Below are positions 8,169-17,099 of a stretch of DNA of 32,916 nt, one piece after another. The notes below the pieces were generated by a model, which searched no databases, was not told the origin of the DNA, and saw nothing but the letters and a program-made list of their open reading frames with translations. The position numbers and the translations under genes were made by a program. The stretch spans positions 1 to 32,916 of the forward strand of contig CANGOT010000004.1 in the NCBI GenBank assembly GCA_947455425.1, written 5' to 3'. Position 1 is the first letter of the stretch, and each line of letters starts with the position of its first letter. The stretch is from Chitinophagaceae bacterium (lineage in GTDB: Bacteria > Bacteroidota > Bacteroidia > Chitinophagales > Chitinophagaceae).

Positions 8169-9893
8169 CTAAAAATTGTTTACAATGCCAATATGTATTT
8201 TACTTTCTTTAAAATTAAATGGCAAATCGCTTCTTTTCCCAGTTGCAAAACTAATATTTAAAATACCTTGTTTTGTTTCTAATGCCAAGCCAAACCCAGC
8301 ACCCATATAGCCATAATCTTTGTTTAAAATTTTATTTTTGCTAAAACCGCCATCAGTAAAGCCAAAGAAATATGAATTGAGATTAATTAAATATCTGTAC
8401 TCAATTGAGCCAACTACATATTCATTGGTAAAAATATTCTCCTCATCGAAACCGCGTAAAAGTTTAAATCCACCAATTTGAAAAAGTTCGTTTTGAAAAT
8501 AATTTGTTGTCTGTATCAATCCATAATTAGCAGCAATTTTTAGAACAGTTAACTTATTCAAACTAAAATACTTTGCAGCAGCAATTTTAGCTTTTAACTG
8601 ATAAGAATTAGTCTTGATAGAATCATATAAACTGCTATAATTAAATCCTCCTGTTTTTAAACTAGTAATACTATTGTTTTGCAAAATCTTTTTTTGCCCA
8701 AAGCTCGTGGTCAATTTCATCTCAAAGCCTCTGCGTTTATTGAGTTTTGAACCAATAGTATTAGAATAAATATATTCAATACCAAAGTTGCCAATATTCA
8801 TATCTAAAACTGAGGGTAGTTTTCTATTGATTACAATCGAAGCTGTATCAGCTTGAATAATGCGAGTGCTGAAATTATTAATGAAAATTTTGAACTTGGT
8901 GTTATCATTCAACTCATAATCTGCACCAATATCTGTTGTGATATTTAAATAAGCAGAGTCTCTTTTGTATAGATTAAAATTAAAGTTTAACCCAGCTTCT
9001 GAATTAAAGATATATGGCATTATAAAACCAACGTCAATACGTGGTGATTGTGGTTGAATTTGTTGCCAAACAAGACTAATGTTTTCACCCTTGGCAAATG
9101 CATTTTGCAGGTTTAGTTTTGCATCAATCGTTAATAATAATCCACCGTTGTTTTGATTGTTATTTGGCAAAAAACCAATGATTGCATCAAACTTATTTAC
9201 ATTTTTGGGTTGTAAATACAGATTTAATAAATAGCTTCTATTTAACATTAACACGTCCCAGTTTTTGTAAACAGATAAATAGGATAATTGATTCAACCTG
9301 TTATTTATTTTTTCAAATTTTTCTTTACTGTAAAAACTATTATTACGAAGCTTTAGATAGTGCTGTATAAATCTATTGCTAATGTTTGCATTGCCCCAAA
9401 TTCTTATGCTATCCATTTTATATTCGATTCCTTTATCAATTTTAAGCATCGCATTAATTTCGTTTTTATCATTGATAACGATACTATCAAAACTAATTTT
9501 CGCAAAAGGATAACCATTGTTTTCATAATATTTTAAAACAATTTCTGGCAGGTTCGAATAGTCTTTTGAAATAGGGATAAAATTTTTTAATTCATTAGGG
9601 AAGTGCAAGTTTTTCCAAGTATATAAATTGCCAACAAATAAATTTGCTTCAATTGTTTGTCCCTTTTCAATTATAGAATCTAATGATGCAGTGATGTATC
9701 CTTTTGCCTTTAGCATATTGGGTATTTGCATTAAATAGCTTTGACAGCTAGATTTATTTGCAAATATTTTTTTTAAGGGGAGGATTTGGTTGATATCTAC
9801 TGAGTCTACGGTAGTTATACGAAGCAAAACACTTTGTGCATTTGTATTGATGCACGAAACAAAAAGAAGTATAAATACAAAGTGTTTTATCAC
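8169..9893 (-). CDS. Omp85-family outer membrane protein (BamA/TamA-like, POTRA plus barrel)
   Basis: This 574-residue protein looks like an Omp85 barrel that inserts or exports proteins, or moves lipid, at the outer membrane. It has a signal peptide (1-20, ending TNAQ), two or three POTRA-like modules (about 30-230; examples are MLKAKGYITASLDSI, YYENNGYPFAKISFDSI, and the third module from NISNRFIQHYL), and then a beta-barrel of alternating residues from about 240 to the end. The LRGF motif typical of Omp85 strand 16/loop 6 is at 479-482 (GFKLLRGFDEENIF). The C-terminus ends with phenylalanine (IGIVNNF), as barrel proteins often do. It is smaller than typical BamA and lies directly behind a second POTRA-barrel gene and an RND exporter, so a specialised role is likely rather than BamA itself. 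Confidence 0.82.
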   Translation of the reverse strand: MIKHFVFILLFVSCINTNAQSVLLRITTVDSVDINQILPLKKIFANKSSCQSYLMQIPNMLKAKGYITASLDSIIEKGQTIEANLFVGNLYTWKNLHFPNELKNFIPISKDYSNLPEIVLKYYENNGYPFAKISFDSIVINDKNEINAMLKIDKGIEYKMDSIRIWGNANISNRFIQHYLKLRNNSFYSKEKFEKINNRLNQLSYLSVYKNWDVLMLNRSYLLNLYLQPKNVNKFDAIIGFLPNNNQNNGGLLLTIDAKLNLQNAFAKGENISLVWQQIQPQSPRIDVGFIMPYIFNSEAGLNFNFNLYKRDSAYLNITTDIGADYELNDNTKFKIFINNFSTRIIQADTASIVINRKLPSVLDMNIGNFGIEYIYSNTIGSKLNKRRGFEMKLTTSFGQKKILQNNSITSLKTGGFNYSSLYDSIKTNSYQLKAKIAAAKYFSLNKLTVLKIAANYGLIQTTNYFQNELFQIGGFKLLRGFDEENIFTNEYVVGSIEYRYLINLNSYFFGFTDGGFSKNKILNKDYGYMGAGFGLALETKQGILNISFATGKRSDLPFNFKESKIHIGIVNNF

Positions 9894-9966
9894 TGATATT
9901 ACAGTTTTTACAAAGAAACAAAGTAATCTAAGAGAATTGCTAGTGAAACTTTAACAGCGTAAATAT

Positions 9967-11823
9967 TTATCCATTTGCAGAAACAAAATCTGGCTTTTTT
10001 ATATACTGGCTATTGTATTTAAATCGAAGGTCTGATCTAAAATCGATTCTGTAATGTTGCATTCCTGGATTAATACGAGGAAAGTAGTTAAATCTTGCTT
10101 CTATGGTTCCAAAAATAAGTGCTTCATTTCTTGTTCTCAGGCCAGCACCCAAACTGCTATAAAAATCTCCTTTAAAAAAGTTTTCGGCTGTTGGTATTAA
10201 AAAACAACCGTTGCCAAAAATAAAAGGTGCGAATCTACATCCAAGTAATTTCCACCTACTATATAAAACAGTCTCTCGTTTTAGCGTTACACGTGTTTCT
10301 GCAGCAATATTTCCATTTGAAATTTCTGGCAAACCAAAAGTGCTACTTAAATACAATGGCTGATCAAGTGTTGTGCGAATTTGTTGTGTAACTCCAAAAT
10401 TAGTGAAGTTTCTGATCCCTGATTTTTTGCCAATTTTTTTTAATTTGCTAAAGTATTCCAAATTAAAAAGCAAGTTAATATCTTCATAACGTGAGTTATA
10501 AATAAAACCACCAGCCCTCAGTGTATAATTGTAATAATTTCCTTTTCTGCCAAAATAATTTCTGCCGAAATCAACCCCATAATACGGTCTTGGGCGATTT
10601 TGTTTATTTGTCCAGCCACCAATAATACTCAGGCTAAATCCTTCAGGAACGTCTTCTTGTCTGCCAAAACCATAAATGTATTTTGTTTTATAGAAGTTTT
10701 GTTTGAAAATATTGATGGCACCCAATACTCCGGTAATATTTGCATACACATAGTTGTAAGTGTATTGATATAATCCAGGCACTTGTTGAAATTGATGGTG
10801 CAAAACTCTTAATGCAATAAATTCTCTAACGCGTCTTTGAACATTTTTTTGGAGTAATTTTTTGCACCCTAGGTTAAAGCCTCCCCAGGCATCAAAATCT
10901 ACATACTCATAATTAAACTGACTTTTATAAATCGAATCAACTACATAATTATTAGATGTTCGATGCCAGGATAAATCAATGGTTCCAGAGAAAGCCATAT
11001 AAGGACTCACTAATGGCCTGTCGAGTTTTATGTAAGTGTAGCTTTCTTCAGGCTTACCGCTGCTAAACGCTGTATTAAAACTTTTAAAACCAATAGAAAA
11101 ATCGGTGAAGGAGCCTAATATATTTCTTTGTAAAACCTCGCCACCATATCCCATTTTAGGTCCTCTTGTCTCATCATACAAAGTTTTGAAAGCTATTTTT
11201 GTTGCATTACCTAAGAAATTTTCTTCTCGTAACTCTGCATCAAAACTCGTTGTGCCACTAATGTTTGCACTGCCACCAATTGAAAAAACGTCTTTAGTGA
11301 AAACATACACATCAACAGCATTATCAATATTGGCTGGTTTAACAGAAATTTTTGCATCTTGCAAATAAACCTGCTCTCGTAAATGCCTTTCATTATCGGC
11401 TAGTAAATAGGGTTGTAATTTATCTCCTTCTTTAAAAAAGAGGTTATTGCGAATATTACTTTCTCGTGTTTTTTTATGGAACTTATTGGCAATATTGACT
11501 ACAAAATTTCTTCTTCTACGAGCTGTATCATTGATATCCTGATTGAGTTCCAAACTAATAATATATATTCTTCTAATGGGTAGTCCATTGTACCTGTTAA
11601 AGGGTAAGTTGTTTTTGATGGTACCCATTTTTGTCAGCTCAGGCTTAGGCTTATCTGCGGTAATACTTTTGCCTAATTTGCCTAAAATTCCTTTTTGTTT
11701 TGCAAGAAAAAAACTATCGTATACGAAATCTAAACTATCTTTTTGTGCAAATAATTGACTAGCTGTTATTGAAAGAAAGAAAATAGAAGCTACTAAAAAA
11801 GAAGGCCTCACGAAACTGTTCAT
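9967..11823 (-). CDS. Outer membrane beta-barrel protein with POTRA-like domain
   Basis: This 618-residue protein has a signal peptide (1-27, ending QLFAQ), a proline/lysine-rich linker, a single POTRA-like unit (about 85-175: IRRIYIISLELNQ, then KKTRESNIRNNLFFKEGDKL and LREQVYLQDAKISV, closing with DVYVFTKDVFSIGG) and a long C-terminal beta-barrel rich in aromatic and glycine residues (YNYTLRAGGFIYNSRYEDI and similar). NFLGNATKIAFKTL resembles the first barrel strands of Omp85/PlpD-type proteins. The LRGF motif is not obvious here, so membership in Omp85 proper is uncertain. It sits 37 nt past the RND exporter and 73 nt before the other barrel gene, all on one strand. What it transports is unknown. 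Confidence 0.7.
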   Translation of the reverse strand: MNSFVRPSFLVASIFFLSITASQLFAQKDSLDFVYDSFFLAKQKGILGKLGKSITADKPKPELTKMGTIKNNLPFNRYNGLPIRRIYIISLELNQDINDTARRRRNFVVNIANKFHKKTRESNIRNNLFFKEGDKLQPYLLADNERHLREQVYLQDAKISVKPANIDNAVDVYVFTKDVFSIGGSANISGTTSFDAELREENFLGNATKIAFKTLYDETRGPKMGYGGEVLQRNILGSFTDFSIGFKSFNTAFSSGKPEESYTYIKLDRPLVSPYMAFSGTIDLSWHRTSNNYVVDSIYKSQFNYEYVDFDAWGGFNLGCKKLLQKNVQRRVREFIALRVLHHQFQQVPGLYQYTYNYVYANITGVLGAINIFKQNFYKTKYIYGFGRQEDVPEGFSLSIIGGWTNKQNRPRPYYGVDFGRNYFGRKGNYYNYTLRAGGFIYNSRYEDINLLFNLEYFSKLKKIGKKSGIRNFTNFGVTQQIRTTLDQPLYLSSTFGLPEISNGNIAAETRVTLKRETVLYSRWKLLGCRFAPFIFGNGCFLIPTAENFFKGDFYSSLGAGLRTRNEALIFGTIEARFNYFPRINPGMQHYRIDFRSDLRFKYNSQYIKKPDFVSANG

Positions 11824-11860
11824 TGCTGCGAAAATATCACTTTAAAAACTTGGTTTCAAA

Positions 11861-14170
11861 TTACTTTTTCATAATACCCAACATCAATACAGGTAACAAA
11901 ATCAGGTTTGTTATTGTGCCAATTATTAATGTTAAAGAAGTTAACCAACCTAATGATTGTGTGCCGCCAAAACTACTAAAGCAAAATATTATAAATCCAG
12001 CAATTAATACCAATGATGTATAAATGATGCTAACACCAGTATGTTTAATGGATTGAACCAAGGTTGACTGAACATTATTATTATAATGAGGAAGTTCTTG
12101 TCGATAATTTACCAGAAAACGAATTGTTACATCAATTACAATCCCTAATGCTACACTAAAAACCAAAACAGTACTAGGTTTTAGTGAAATTCCAACCCAG
12201 CCCATTACGCCAGCTGTAACAACTAAAGGAATAATATTTGGAATTAGCGAACAAAGTAACACTCTGAATGAACGAAACAAATACAACATACAACATGCAA
12301 TTAGAATAAAGGCATAAATAATACTTTCTTTCAATCCATTAATAATAAATGTAGAGCCTTCAAGAAATGTTACACTGCTACCTGTGAATGTGATATTGTA
12401 TTTTGTTGAATCAAAAATTTCTTTGCCTTTCTTTTCAAAATCGGCAATCAATAAAGGCAATTGCTTACTACCAATATCTTTCATATTTACTGATATTCTG
12501 GCAAGTTGTCTATTGCTATCAATAAAATTATTCATCAACGCACCAATACCTTTTTTGTTTATTGGATTATTGTTTTTTTCTGGTTGCATATATTGACTCA
12601 TTAAAGCCATCTCTGCCATTCCATTTGGAATGGAATAACTATTACTGTCTCCATCAAAATACGCTTGTTTAGAAAATTTTAAACCTTCAATAAAACTCAA
12701 AGGTTTTGCTGTGTAAGGGTTTGAGTCGATATAGTTACTAAACTCTTCTATTTTTTCAATCGGTTGCATACTGCGTTGCAAGCCTTTTTTCTTTTTAGTA
12801 TCAACAACAATTTCTAATGGCATAATACCCTTAAAGTTTGTTTCAAACCATTTTAAATCGGTATATATAATATCTTTTTTAGGCAAATCATCAACAATAA
12901 ATCCTTCTTTTTTTAGACGAAAGATTCCTGCAATTGAAATAGAAACAATTATAACAGTGACAATGTATACCCATTTTGAGTGATGAAAAGCCCATCGTTC
13001 TATTTTTATCAAAACCTTCTCTAGCAAGCGATTCTCCAGATATCGCATTTCCTTCGCGGTAGGAGGTTTTAAAAAACTTAAAACAGATGGAATGAATAGC
13101 AGCGAAATAAAAAATAGTGCTAAAATATTAATGCCACTGACGTACCCAAACTCTTTTAATAAACCACTTTTAGTAAATGCAAATACCGCAAAACCAATAG
13201 CAGCAGCAATATTGCAGAACAAAGTCACAACACCCATCTTCCCAATCATTGTATAAAGAGAAAATTCTTTATCGTTACTTTGTTTGTAGCAGGCATGATA
13301 TTTATTCAAAAAATAAATACAGTTTGGAACACCAATAACAACCACCAAAGGTGGAATCAATGCCGTTAACAGGGTAATTTTATATCCAAACAAAACCATT
13401 GTTCCCAAACTCCATAATACACCCATTGCAACCACAGCAAGGCTCATAAACATTGCACTTAATGACCGGAAAAACAACAATAACACCAATGCAGATAAAA
13501 CTAGTGAAGCAATTAAAAAGTAATTCATCTCATTTTTTAATCTATCGGCAATTCTTGTTCTAATGAAAGGCAACCCACTAATATGTACTTTGATATTTGT
13601 TTGCTTTTCAAAAGCAGCAACTGTATCAACAATACTGTTTATAAGCTTTGTACGAGCTTTACTCATTGCTGTATCTTTATTTACTGTAACACCAAGTAAA
13701 TAAGAGTTTGCCTCAGCATTGTATAATAAGTTTTTATAAATAGGCAGGTTTTTAAATACTGCAACTTCACTATCTAACTTATTGGCATCTGTAAATATTT
13801 TTTGAGATATGAATTTAGATTGAAGCGTATCCTTAACTAGTGTAACGGCCTCTGGTATTGACATTACAGATTTTACAGCACTGATTTTTTCGAGCGATTT
13901 ATGCAAATCTGCATACTTTGGAAATATATCCTTAGTGAATAATTTATCAGTTTCAATACCGATTACAACGAGGTTATTATCTGCTCCAAATTGTTTTACG
14001 AATTGTTGGTATGCTGCAAATTTTTTATTGTCTTCAGGGACAGCTTTATTGGTATCGTAGCTTATTTCAATTTTTGTAGTTTTCCATCCCATGAAAATGG
14101 TGATAATAAATAATATGATGAGTGATGGAATACGATATTGTATTATTTTTTTTCCTAAACTATACCACAT
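11861..14170 (-). CDS. RND/MMPL-family transporter (HAE3/HpnN-like)
   Basis: This 769-residue inner-membrane protein has the duplicated RND/MMPL layout: TM1 at about 15-30, periplasmic loop 1 (31-215), a five-helix block (217-365), a TM helix near 400-416, loop 2 (420-610), and a final five-helix block (615-765). The length and loops fit the HAE3/hopanoid-exporter-like group, which moves lipids or hydrophobic compounds using the proton gradient. Asp680 in GIVIDVTIRF is at the proton-relay position of the second half, while the matching place in the first half is VIGVPNCIYF, with Asn283 instead. The start is taken at the ATG at 14170 (MWYSLGKKI); a TTG 16 codons upstream is less likely. It begins a - strand run with two outer-membrane barrel genes, suggesting a joint role at the cell envelope. 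Confidence 0.85.
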   Translation of the reverse strand: MWYSLGKKIIQYRIPSLIILFIITIFMGWKTTKIEISYDTNKAVPEDNKKFAAYQQFVKQFGADNNLVVIGIETDKLFTKDIFPKYADLHKSLEKISAVKSVMSIPEAVTLVKDTLQSKFISQKIFTDANKLDSEVAVFKNLPIYKNLLYNAEANSYLLGVTVNKDTAMSKARTKLINSIVDTVAAFEKQTNIKVHISGLPFIRTRIADRLKNEMNYFLIASLVLSALVLLLFFRSLSAMFMSLAVVAMGVLWSLGTMVLFGYKITLLTALIPPLVVVIGVPNCIYFLNKYHACYKQSNDKEFSLYTMIGKMGVVTLFCNIAAAIGFAVFAFTKSGLLKEFGYVSGINILALFFISLLFIPSVLSFLKPPTAKEMRYLENRLLEKVLIKIERWAFHHSKWVYIVTVIIVSISIAGIFRLKKEGFIVDDLPKKDIIYTDLKWFETNFKGIMPLEIVVDTKKKKGLQRSMQPIEKIEEFSNYIDSNPYTAKPLSFIEGLKFSKQAYFDGDSNSYSIPNGMAEMALMSQYMQPEKNNNPINKKGIGALMNNFIDSNRQLARISVNMKDIGSKQLPLLIADFEKKGKEIFDSTKYNITFTGSSVTFLEGSTFIINGLKESIIYAFILIACCMLYLFRSFRVLLCSLIPNIIPLVVTAGVMGWVGISLKPSTVLVFSVALGIVIDVTIRFLVNYRQELPHYNNNVQSTLVQSIKHTGVSIIYTSLVLIAGFIIFCFSSFGGTQSLGWLTSLTLIIGTITNLILLPVLMLGIMKK

Positions 14171-14294
14171 AATTGTTGCTATTGCTTGCCTGCAAAGAAA
14201 AGGATAATGTAGCCCCAACCCTATAGGGAATCTAATTCAAATGAAATTTTAACAAATTACTTAAATAATAAATAGACTCCATACTCAAGTTAGC

Positions 14295-14302
14295 TATTTT
14301 CG
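14295..14302 (+). promoter_or_regulatory. Candidate -7 promoter box TATTTTCG
   Basis: TATTTTCG matches seven of eight positions of the Bacteroidota -7 consensus TAnnTTTG (C in place of the second-last T) and ends 19 nt before the ATG of the DUF420 gene. No convincing TTTG -33 element is seen 19-21 nt upstream, so support is partial. The same variant precedes dnaB and rsfS. Confidence 0.35.
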
Positions 14303-14321
14303 CAAACTTAAATTTTAACTT

Positions 14322-14864
14322 ATGTTACAAGCAACTTTAAAAAAGAATGATGTTAAAGCAAAATGGTTAATTGGCATTTTTTCGTTTGTGGTATTCGCTG
14401 TTGTTGTTGCTTTGGGTAAAATTAAATTAGATATAAAACTTGACTTTGATGTGCACATTTTTGCACTTATCAATGCAATTATAAATTCACTGGTTGCAGT
14501 GCTTTTAGTGGCTGCATTAATAGCTGTTAAACAAAGAAAATATGGGCTTCACAAAAAACTAATGCTTGGGTCATTAATACTATCCATTCTATTTTTAGTG
14601 AGTTATATTTCTCATCATCTTTTAAGTGGAGATACAAAGTTTGGAGGAGAGGGATTCATTAGAACCATCTATTTTATTATTCTTTCAACACATATTTTTT
14701 TAGCTGCTGTTATCCTTCCTTTTATTCTCTTCACAACTTACAGAGCAATGATTGCAGAGTTTCCTGCTCATAAAAAACTAGCCAAAATAACATTTCCACT
14801 TTGGTTGTATGTTGCAATTACAGGTCCAATAGTTTATTTATTAATTAGTCCTTATTATCACTAA
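14322..14864 (+). CDS. DUF420 membrane protein (CtaM/YozB-like)
   Basis: This is a 180-residue, five-helix membrane protein matching DUF420, the family of CtaM/YozB, which in Firmicutes is needed for cytochrome aa3 oxidase assembly. Helices lie near 15-31, 44-69, 79-96, 114-140 and 158-175. Histidines at membrane borders (His45, His77, His98/His99, His124, His150) fit the family pattern and could bind heme or metal; this is inferred from the family. In many Bacteroidota the gene neighbours cytochrome oxidase genes, but none lies in this window, so here it stands alone. Its last 20 nt overlap the end of the convergent ABC-type membrane gene. A TATTTTCG promoter box precedes it. Confidence 0.85.
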   Translation: MLQATLKKNDVKAKWLIGIFSFVVFAVVVALGKIKLDIKLDFDVHIFALINAIINSLVAVLLVAALIAVKQRKYGLHKKLMLGSLILSILFLVSYISHHLLSGDTKFGGEGFIRTIYFIILSTHIFLAAVILPFILFTTYRAMIAEFPAHKKLAKITFPLWLYVAITGPIVYLLISPYYH

Positions 14865-15741
14865 TATTTATTTTATCAAATAAATCATCATTTAGCTCCA
14901 TACGTTTTGATATGTCAGTTAAATTAGCTAAACGCTGTACCGAATATGGAATGGTGTCCAGTCCATCACAATAACGTTTTACATAAAAAAATATTCCTAT
15001 TAAACTGCTTGCAGCAATTTCTTCTTTGTGTGTAACCCAGCTTGTAACATACAATGAAATAGCAATTACAGCAGTTACAATAATACCCATTAATCCAAAG
15101 TTCCAAGCTTCCTGATCACTGATTTTTATTTGCCAAAGCCTTAGTTTATTATAGTGACGTTTAATAGATAATGGATTGCTGGTACCAATGATATCAACCT
15201 GAATTTCTAGCTCGTCATTTCTTTTTTTAGTTAATCTATTCATTTTTTTTCCATAGAAATAACTTATAACAGTAACGGGTATCATTACGGTTAAACAGAT
15301 AAAAACAACTTTAATATCGTAAAAGCAAAGCATGATTAATGAACCGATTATATTAAATGCAGCTTCGATTACATATACCAAATCAAACTCTAAAAAATCA
15401 ATAAACTCTCTGGCTAAATTACTGTGTGCACTCAGTTTGGATACATCTTTTTGATCGTATTTTCTACTCAAAAGCCTGCTAACAAAAGACGTGTAAATGC
15501 CTGTGTAGGTTCTCGTATCAACCCTGTGACGGATTGTGCCAACAGTAATCCAAATAATATAGATTGCAATCAACTCAAACAAAGCTGTATTACGTCCATA
15601 AATTAACCCATCAATAGCTTTTGCTATATAATCTGGTTGTAACAACAAAGCTATCATTTCAATAGAAAATAATGAATAGGTTAGCACCAACTGCCATTTG
15701 TGTTTTAAAAAAATGGCTTTAAATATTTTCAGTTTCGGCAT
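14845..15741 (-). CDS. ABC transporter six-TM domain protein without an ATPase domain
   Basis: This 298-residue protein resembles the transmembrane half of an ABC exporter: helices near 16-34, 52-70, 122-140, 143-163, and two near 215-255, with a cytoplasmic extension (TKKRNDELEIQVDIIGTSNP, about 171-190) like the helices linking TM4 and TM5 in exporters. There is no Walker A, ABC signature or Walker B; the protein stops after the last helix with a short charged tail. This matches the stand-alone 'ABC transporter six-transmembrane domain' family (ABC_membrane_3 type) rather than a truncated gene, since the ORF has an ordinary start and no broken ATPase frame follows. No partner ATPase gene is in the window. 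It converges with, and overlaps by 20 nt, the DUF420 gene. Confidence 0.75.
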   Translation of the reverse strand: MPKLKIFKAIFLKHKWQLVLTYSLFSIEMIALLLQPDYIAKAIDGLIYGRNTALFELIAIYIIWITVGTIRHRVDTRTYTGIYTSFVSRLLSRKYDQKDVSKLSAHSNLAREFIDFLEFDLVYVIEAAFNIIGSLIMLCFYDIKVVFICLTVMIPVTVISYFYGKKMNRLTKKRNDELEIQVDIIGTSNPLSIKRHYNKLRLWQIKISDQEAWNFGLMGIIVTAVIAISLYVTSWVTHKEEIAASSLIGIFFYVKRYCDGLDTIPYSVQRLANLTDISKRMELNDDLFDKINISDNKD

Positions 15742-15960
15742 AAATGATTTCTTTGAAATGGATACTTATACGTTTATTTATTATTGTTTAACTATCGATT
15801 TGTTTTTAATGAAAGCTTTATTATAACTGCATTTCAGACTGTAGCATTCAATGTGCAGGTAATTTAGCAAATATAAGATCCGAATCTAAATGTCATTATC
15901 ATTAGGGTTTTCAGCTAATTTGAATTTGAAAAATATGCATCTTCGCCAAAATATTTTGCT

Positions 15961-16740
15961 ATGTCATATACTACACTACTCACACATTTAGAAAATAATA
16001 TTCTTACTATCACCATTAACCGACCAGATAAACTCAATGCTCTAAACAGAGATGTATTCACAGATTTGAGTAATGTTGTTGATGAAATTGAAAATACTGC
16101 TGAAATTAAATCTGCCATCATCATTGGTTCTGGCACAAAAGCATTTGTTGCTGGTGCTGATATTACAGAGTTTAATAGTTTAAATCTTGAAGAAGCAAAA
16201 GCATTATCAAAACGTGGACAAGATATTTTCTTTAAAATAGAAAACTGTGGCAAACCTATTATTGCTTGTGTAAATGGTTTTGCATTAGGCGGTGGTTGTG
16301 AATTGGCAATGAGTTGTCATTTTAGATTGGCCAGTGACAATGCAAAGTTTGGACAGCCTGAAGTGAATCTAGGTTTGATTCCTGGCTATGGTGGCACTCA
16401 AAGATTGGCTCAGTTAATAGGAAAAGGACGAGCCATTGAATTGCTCATTTCTGCAAATATGATTGATGCAAATTCTGCATTAAATTATGGCTTGGTAAAT
16501 TATGTAACTACGCAAGAAGAGTTATTGCCAAAAGCTATTGCAATACTTACCAACATCAATACAAAAGCACCAATTGCTATTGCTAATTGCATTAAAACAA
16601 CCAATGCCATTTTTGATGAAACAAAAAATGGATTTGAAGAAGAAATAAATGCCTTTGGTAATTGCTTTGAAACCCTTGATATGAAAGAAGGAACAACAGC
16701 TTTCTTGGAAAAAAGAAAGGCAGTATTTGTTGGAAAATAG
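15961..16740 (+). CDS. Enoyl-CoA hydratase/isomerase (crotonase family)
   Basis: This 259-residue protein is a cytosolic crotonase, probably hydrating short-chain trans-2-enoyl-CoA in fatty acid or amino acid breakdown. It has the crotonase core: NRPDKLNALNRDV (20-32), AFVAGADITEF (61-71) forming one side of the oxyanion hole, and NGFALGGGCELAMSC (105-119) forming the other. Glu114 and Glu134 (FGQPEVNLGLIPGYGG, 130-145) sit 20 residues apart like the two catalytic glutamates of rat mitochondrial hydratase, which favours hydratase over other crotonase reactions. Length is normal. The ATG at 15961 gives a complete family N-terminus. It is followed at 36 nt by a strong rho-independent terminator, so the gene is likely monocistronic. 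Confidence 0.93.
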   Translation: MSYTTLLTHLENNILTITINRPDKLNALNRDVFTDLSNVVDEIENTAEIKSAIIIGSGTKAFVAGADITEFNSLNLEEAKALSKRGQDIFFKIENCGKPIIACVNGFALGGGCELAMSCHFRLASDNAKFGQPEVNLGLIPGYGGTQRLAQLIGKGRAIELLISANMIDANSALNYGLVNYVTTQEELLPKAIAILTNINTKAPIAIANCIKTTNAIFDETKNGFEEEINAFGNCFETLDMKEGTTAFLEKRKAVFVGK

Positions 16741-16775
16741 TATTTACGCAGAATTTTTATTACATATTTTAAAGC

Positions 16776-16805
16776 AAACCTCGACACATTTCGAGGTTTT
16801 TCTTT
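16776..16805 (+). terminator. Rho-independent terminator
   Basis: A perfect 9-bp stem (AAACCTCGA at 16776-16784 and TCGAGGTTT at 16791-16799) with a 6-nt loop is followed directly by a T-rich run (TTCTTTC). It lies 36 nt past the enoyl-CoA hydratase stop. Confidence 0.88.
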
Positions 16806-16993
16806 CTTCACACCTATTTGTGAAAAAAATATGGATAAACTCAAAATCTGTTAATAAATGTACTAATCCTGTTAACTACTATGTTAGCTACTACTCCCTT
16901 TTGTTAATTAGAAATAAAAAAAGTGGAAATGTGTGAATTTAAATTCTAACAAATATTCATCTTCACTTATGATGCGTATTGATTTTGCAAGCC

Positions 16994-17001
16994 TATTTTC
17001 G
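16994..17001 (+). promoter_or_regulatory. Candidate -7 promoter box TATTTTCG for dnaB
   Basis: TATTTTCG is the same TAnnTTTG variant seen before the DUF420 and rsfS genes. It lies about 98 nt before the dnaB ATG. No clear -33 TTTG is present at 19-21 nt spacing. A leader of about 90 nt would follow if it is used. Confidence 0.32.
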
Positions 17002-17099
17002 CCGTCTTAATTCTAGTTAATAATTTCTTCATCTTAAGAAATTTATTTCTGGAATATTAACAGAAAGAATAGTTAAACCCCATTACATAAGCAACATAC

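Larger units (their letters stand above)
16741..17099 (+). other. 359-nt intergenic region ahead of dnaB
   Basis: This gap holds the terminator at 16776-16805 and a candidate -7 box at 16994-17001. Two near-identical 12-nt units, GTTAACTACTAT and GTTAGCTACTAC, lie in tandem around 16873-16896. A 69-codon open frame crosses it from inside the hydratase gene, but it runs through the terminator stem and has no family signature, so it is not called. Nothing else is seen. Confidence 0.5.

Noticed and set aside
14171-14218. TTG start for the RND/MMPL protein at 14218
   Set aside because: It would add 16 residues with no family match; MWYSLGKKIIQYRIP from the ATG at 14170 is the normal short cytoplasmic lead before TM1.
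16727-16936. 69-codon open frame starting inside the enoyl-CoA hydratase gene
   Set aside because: It starts inside the hydratase gene in another frame and passes through a perfect terminator stem; the composition is typical of noncoding AT-rich DNA and no family is recognisable.
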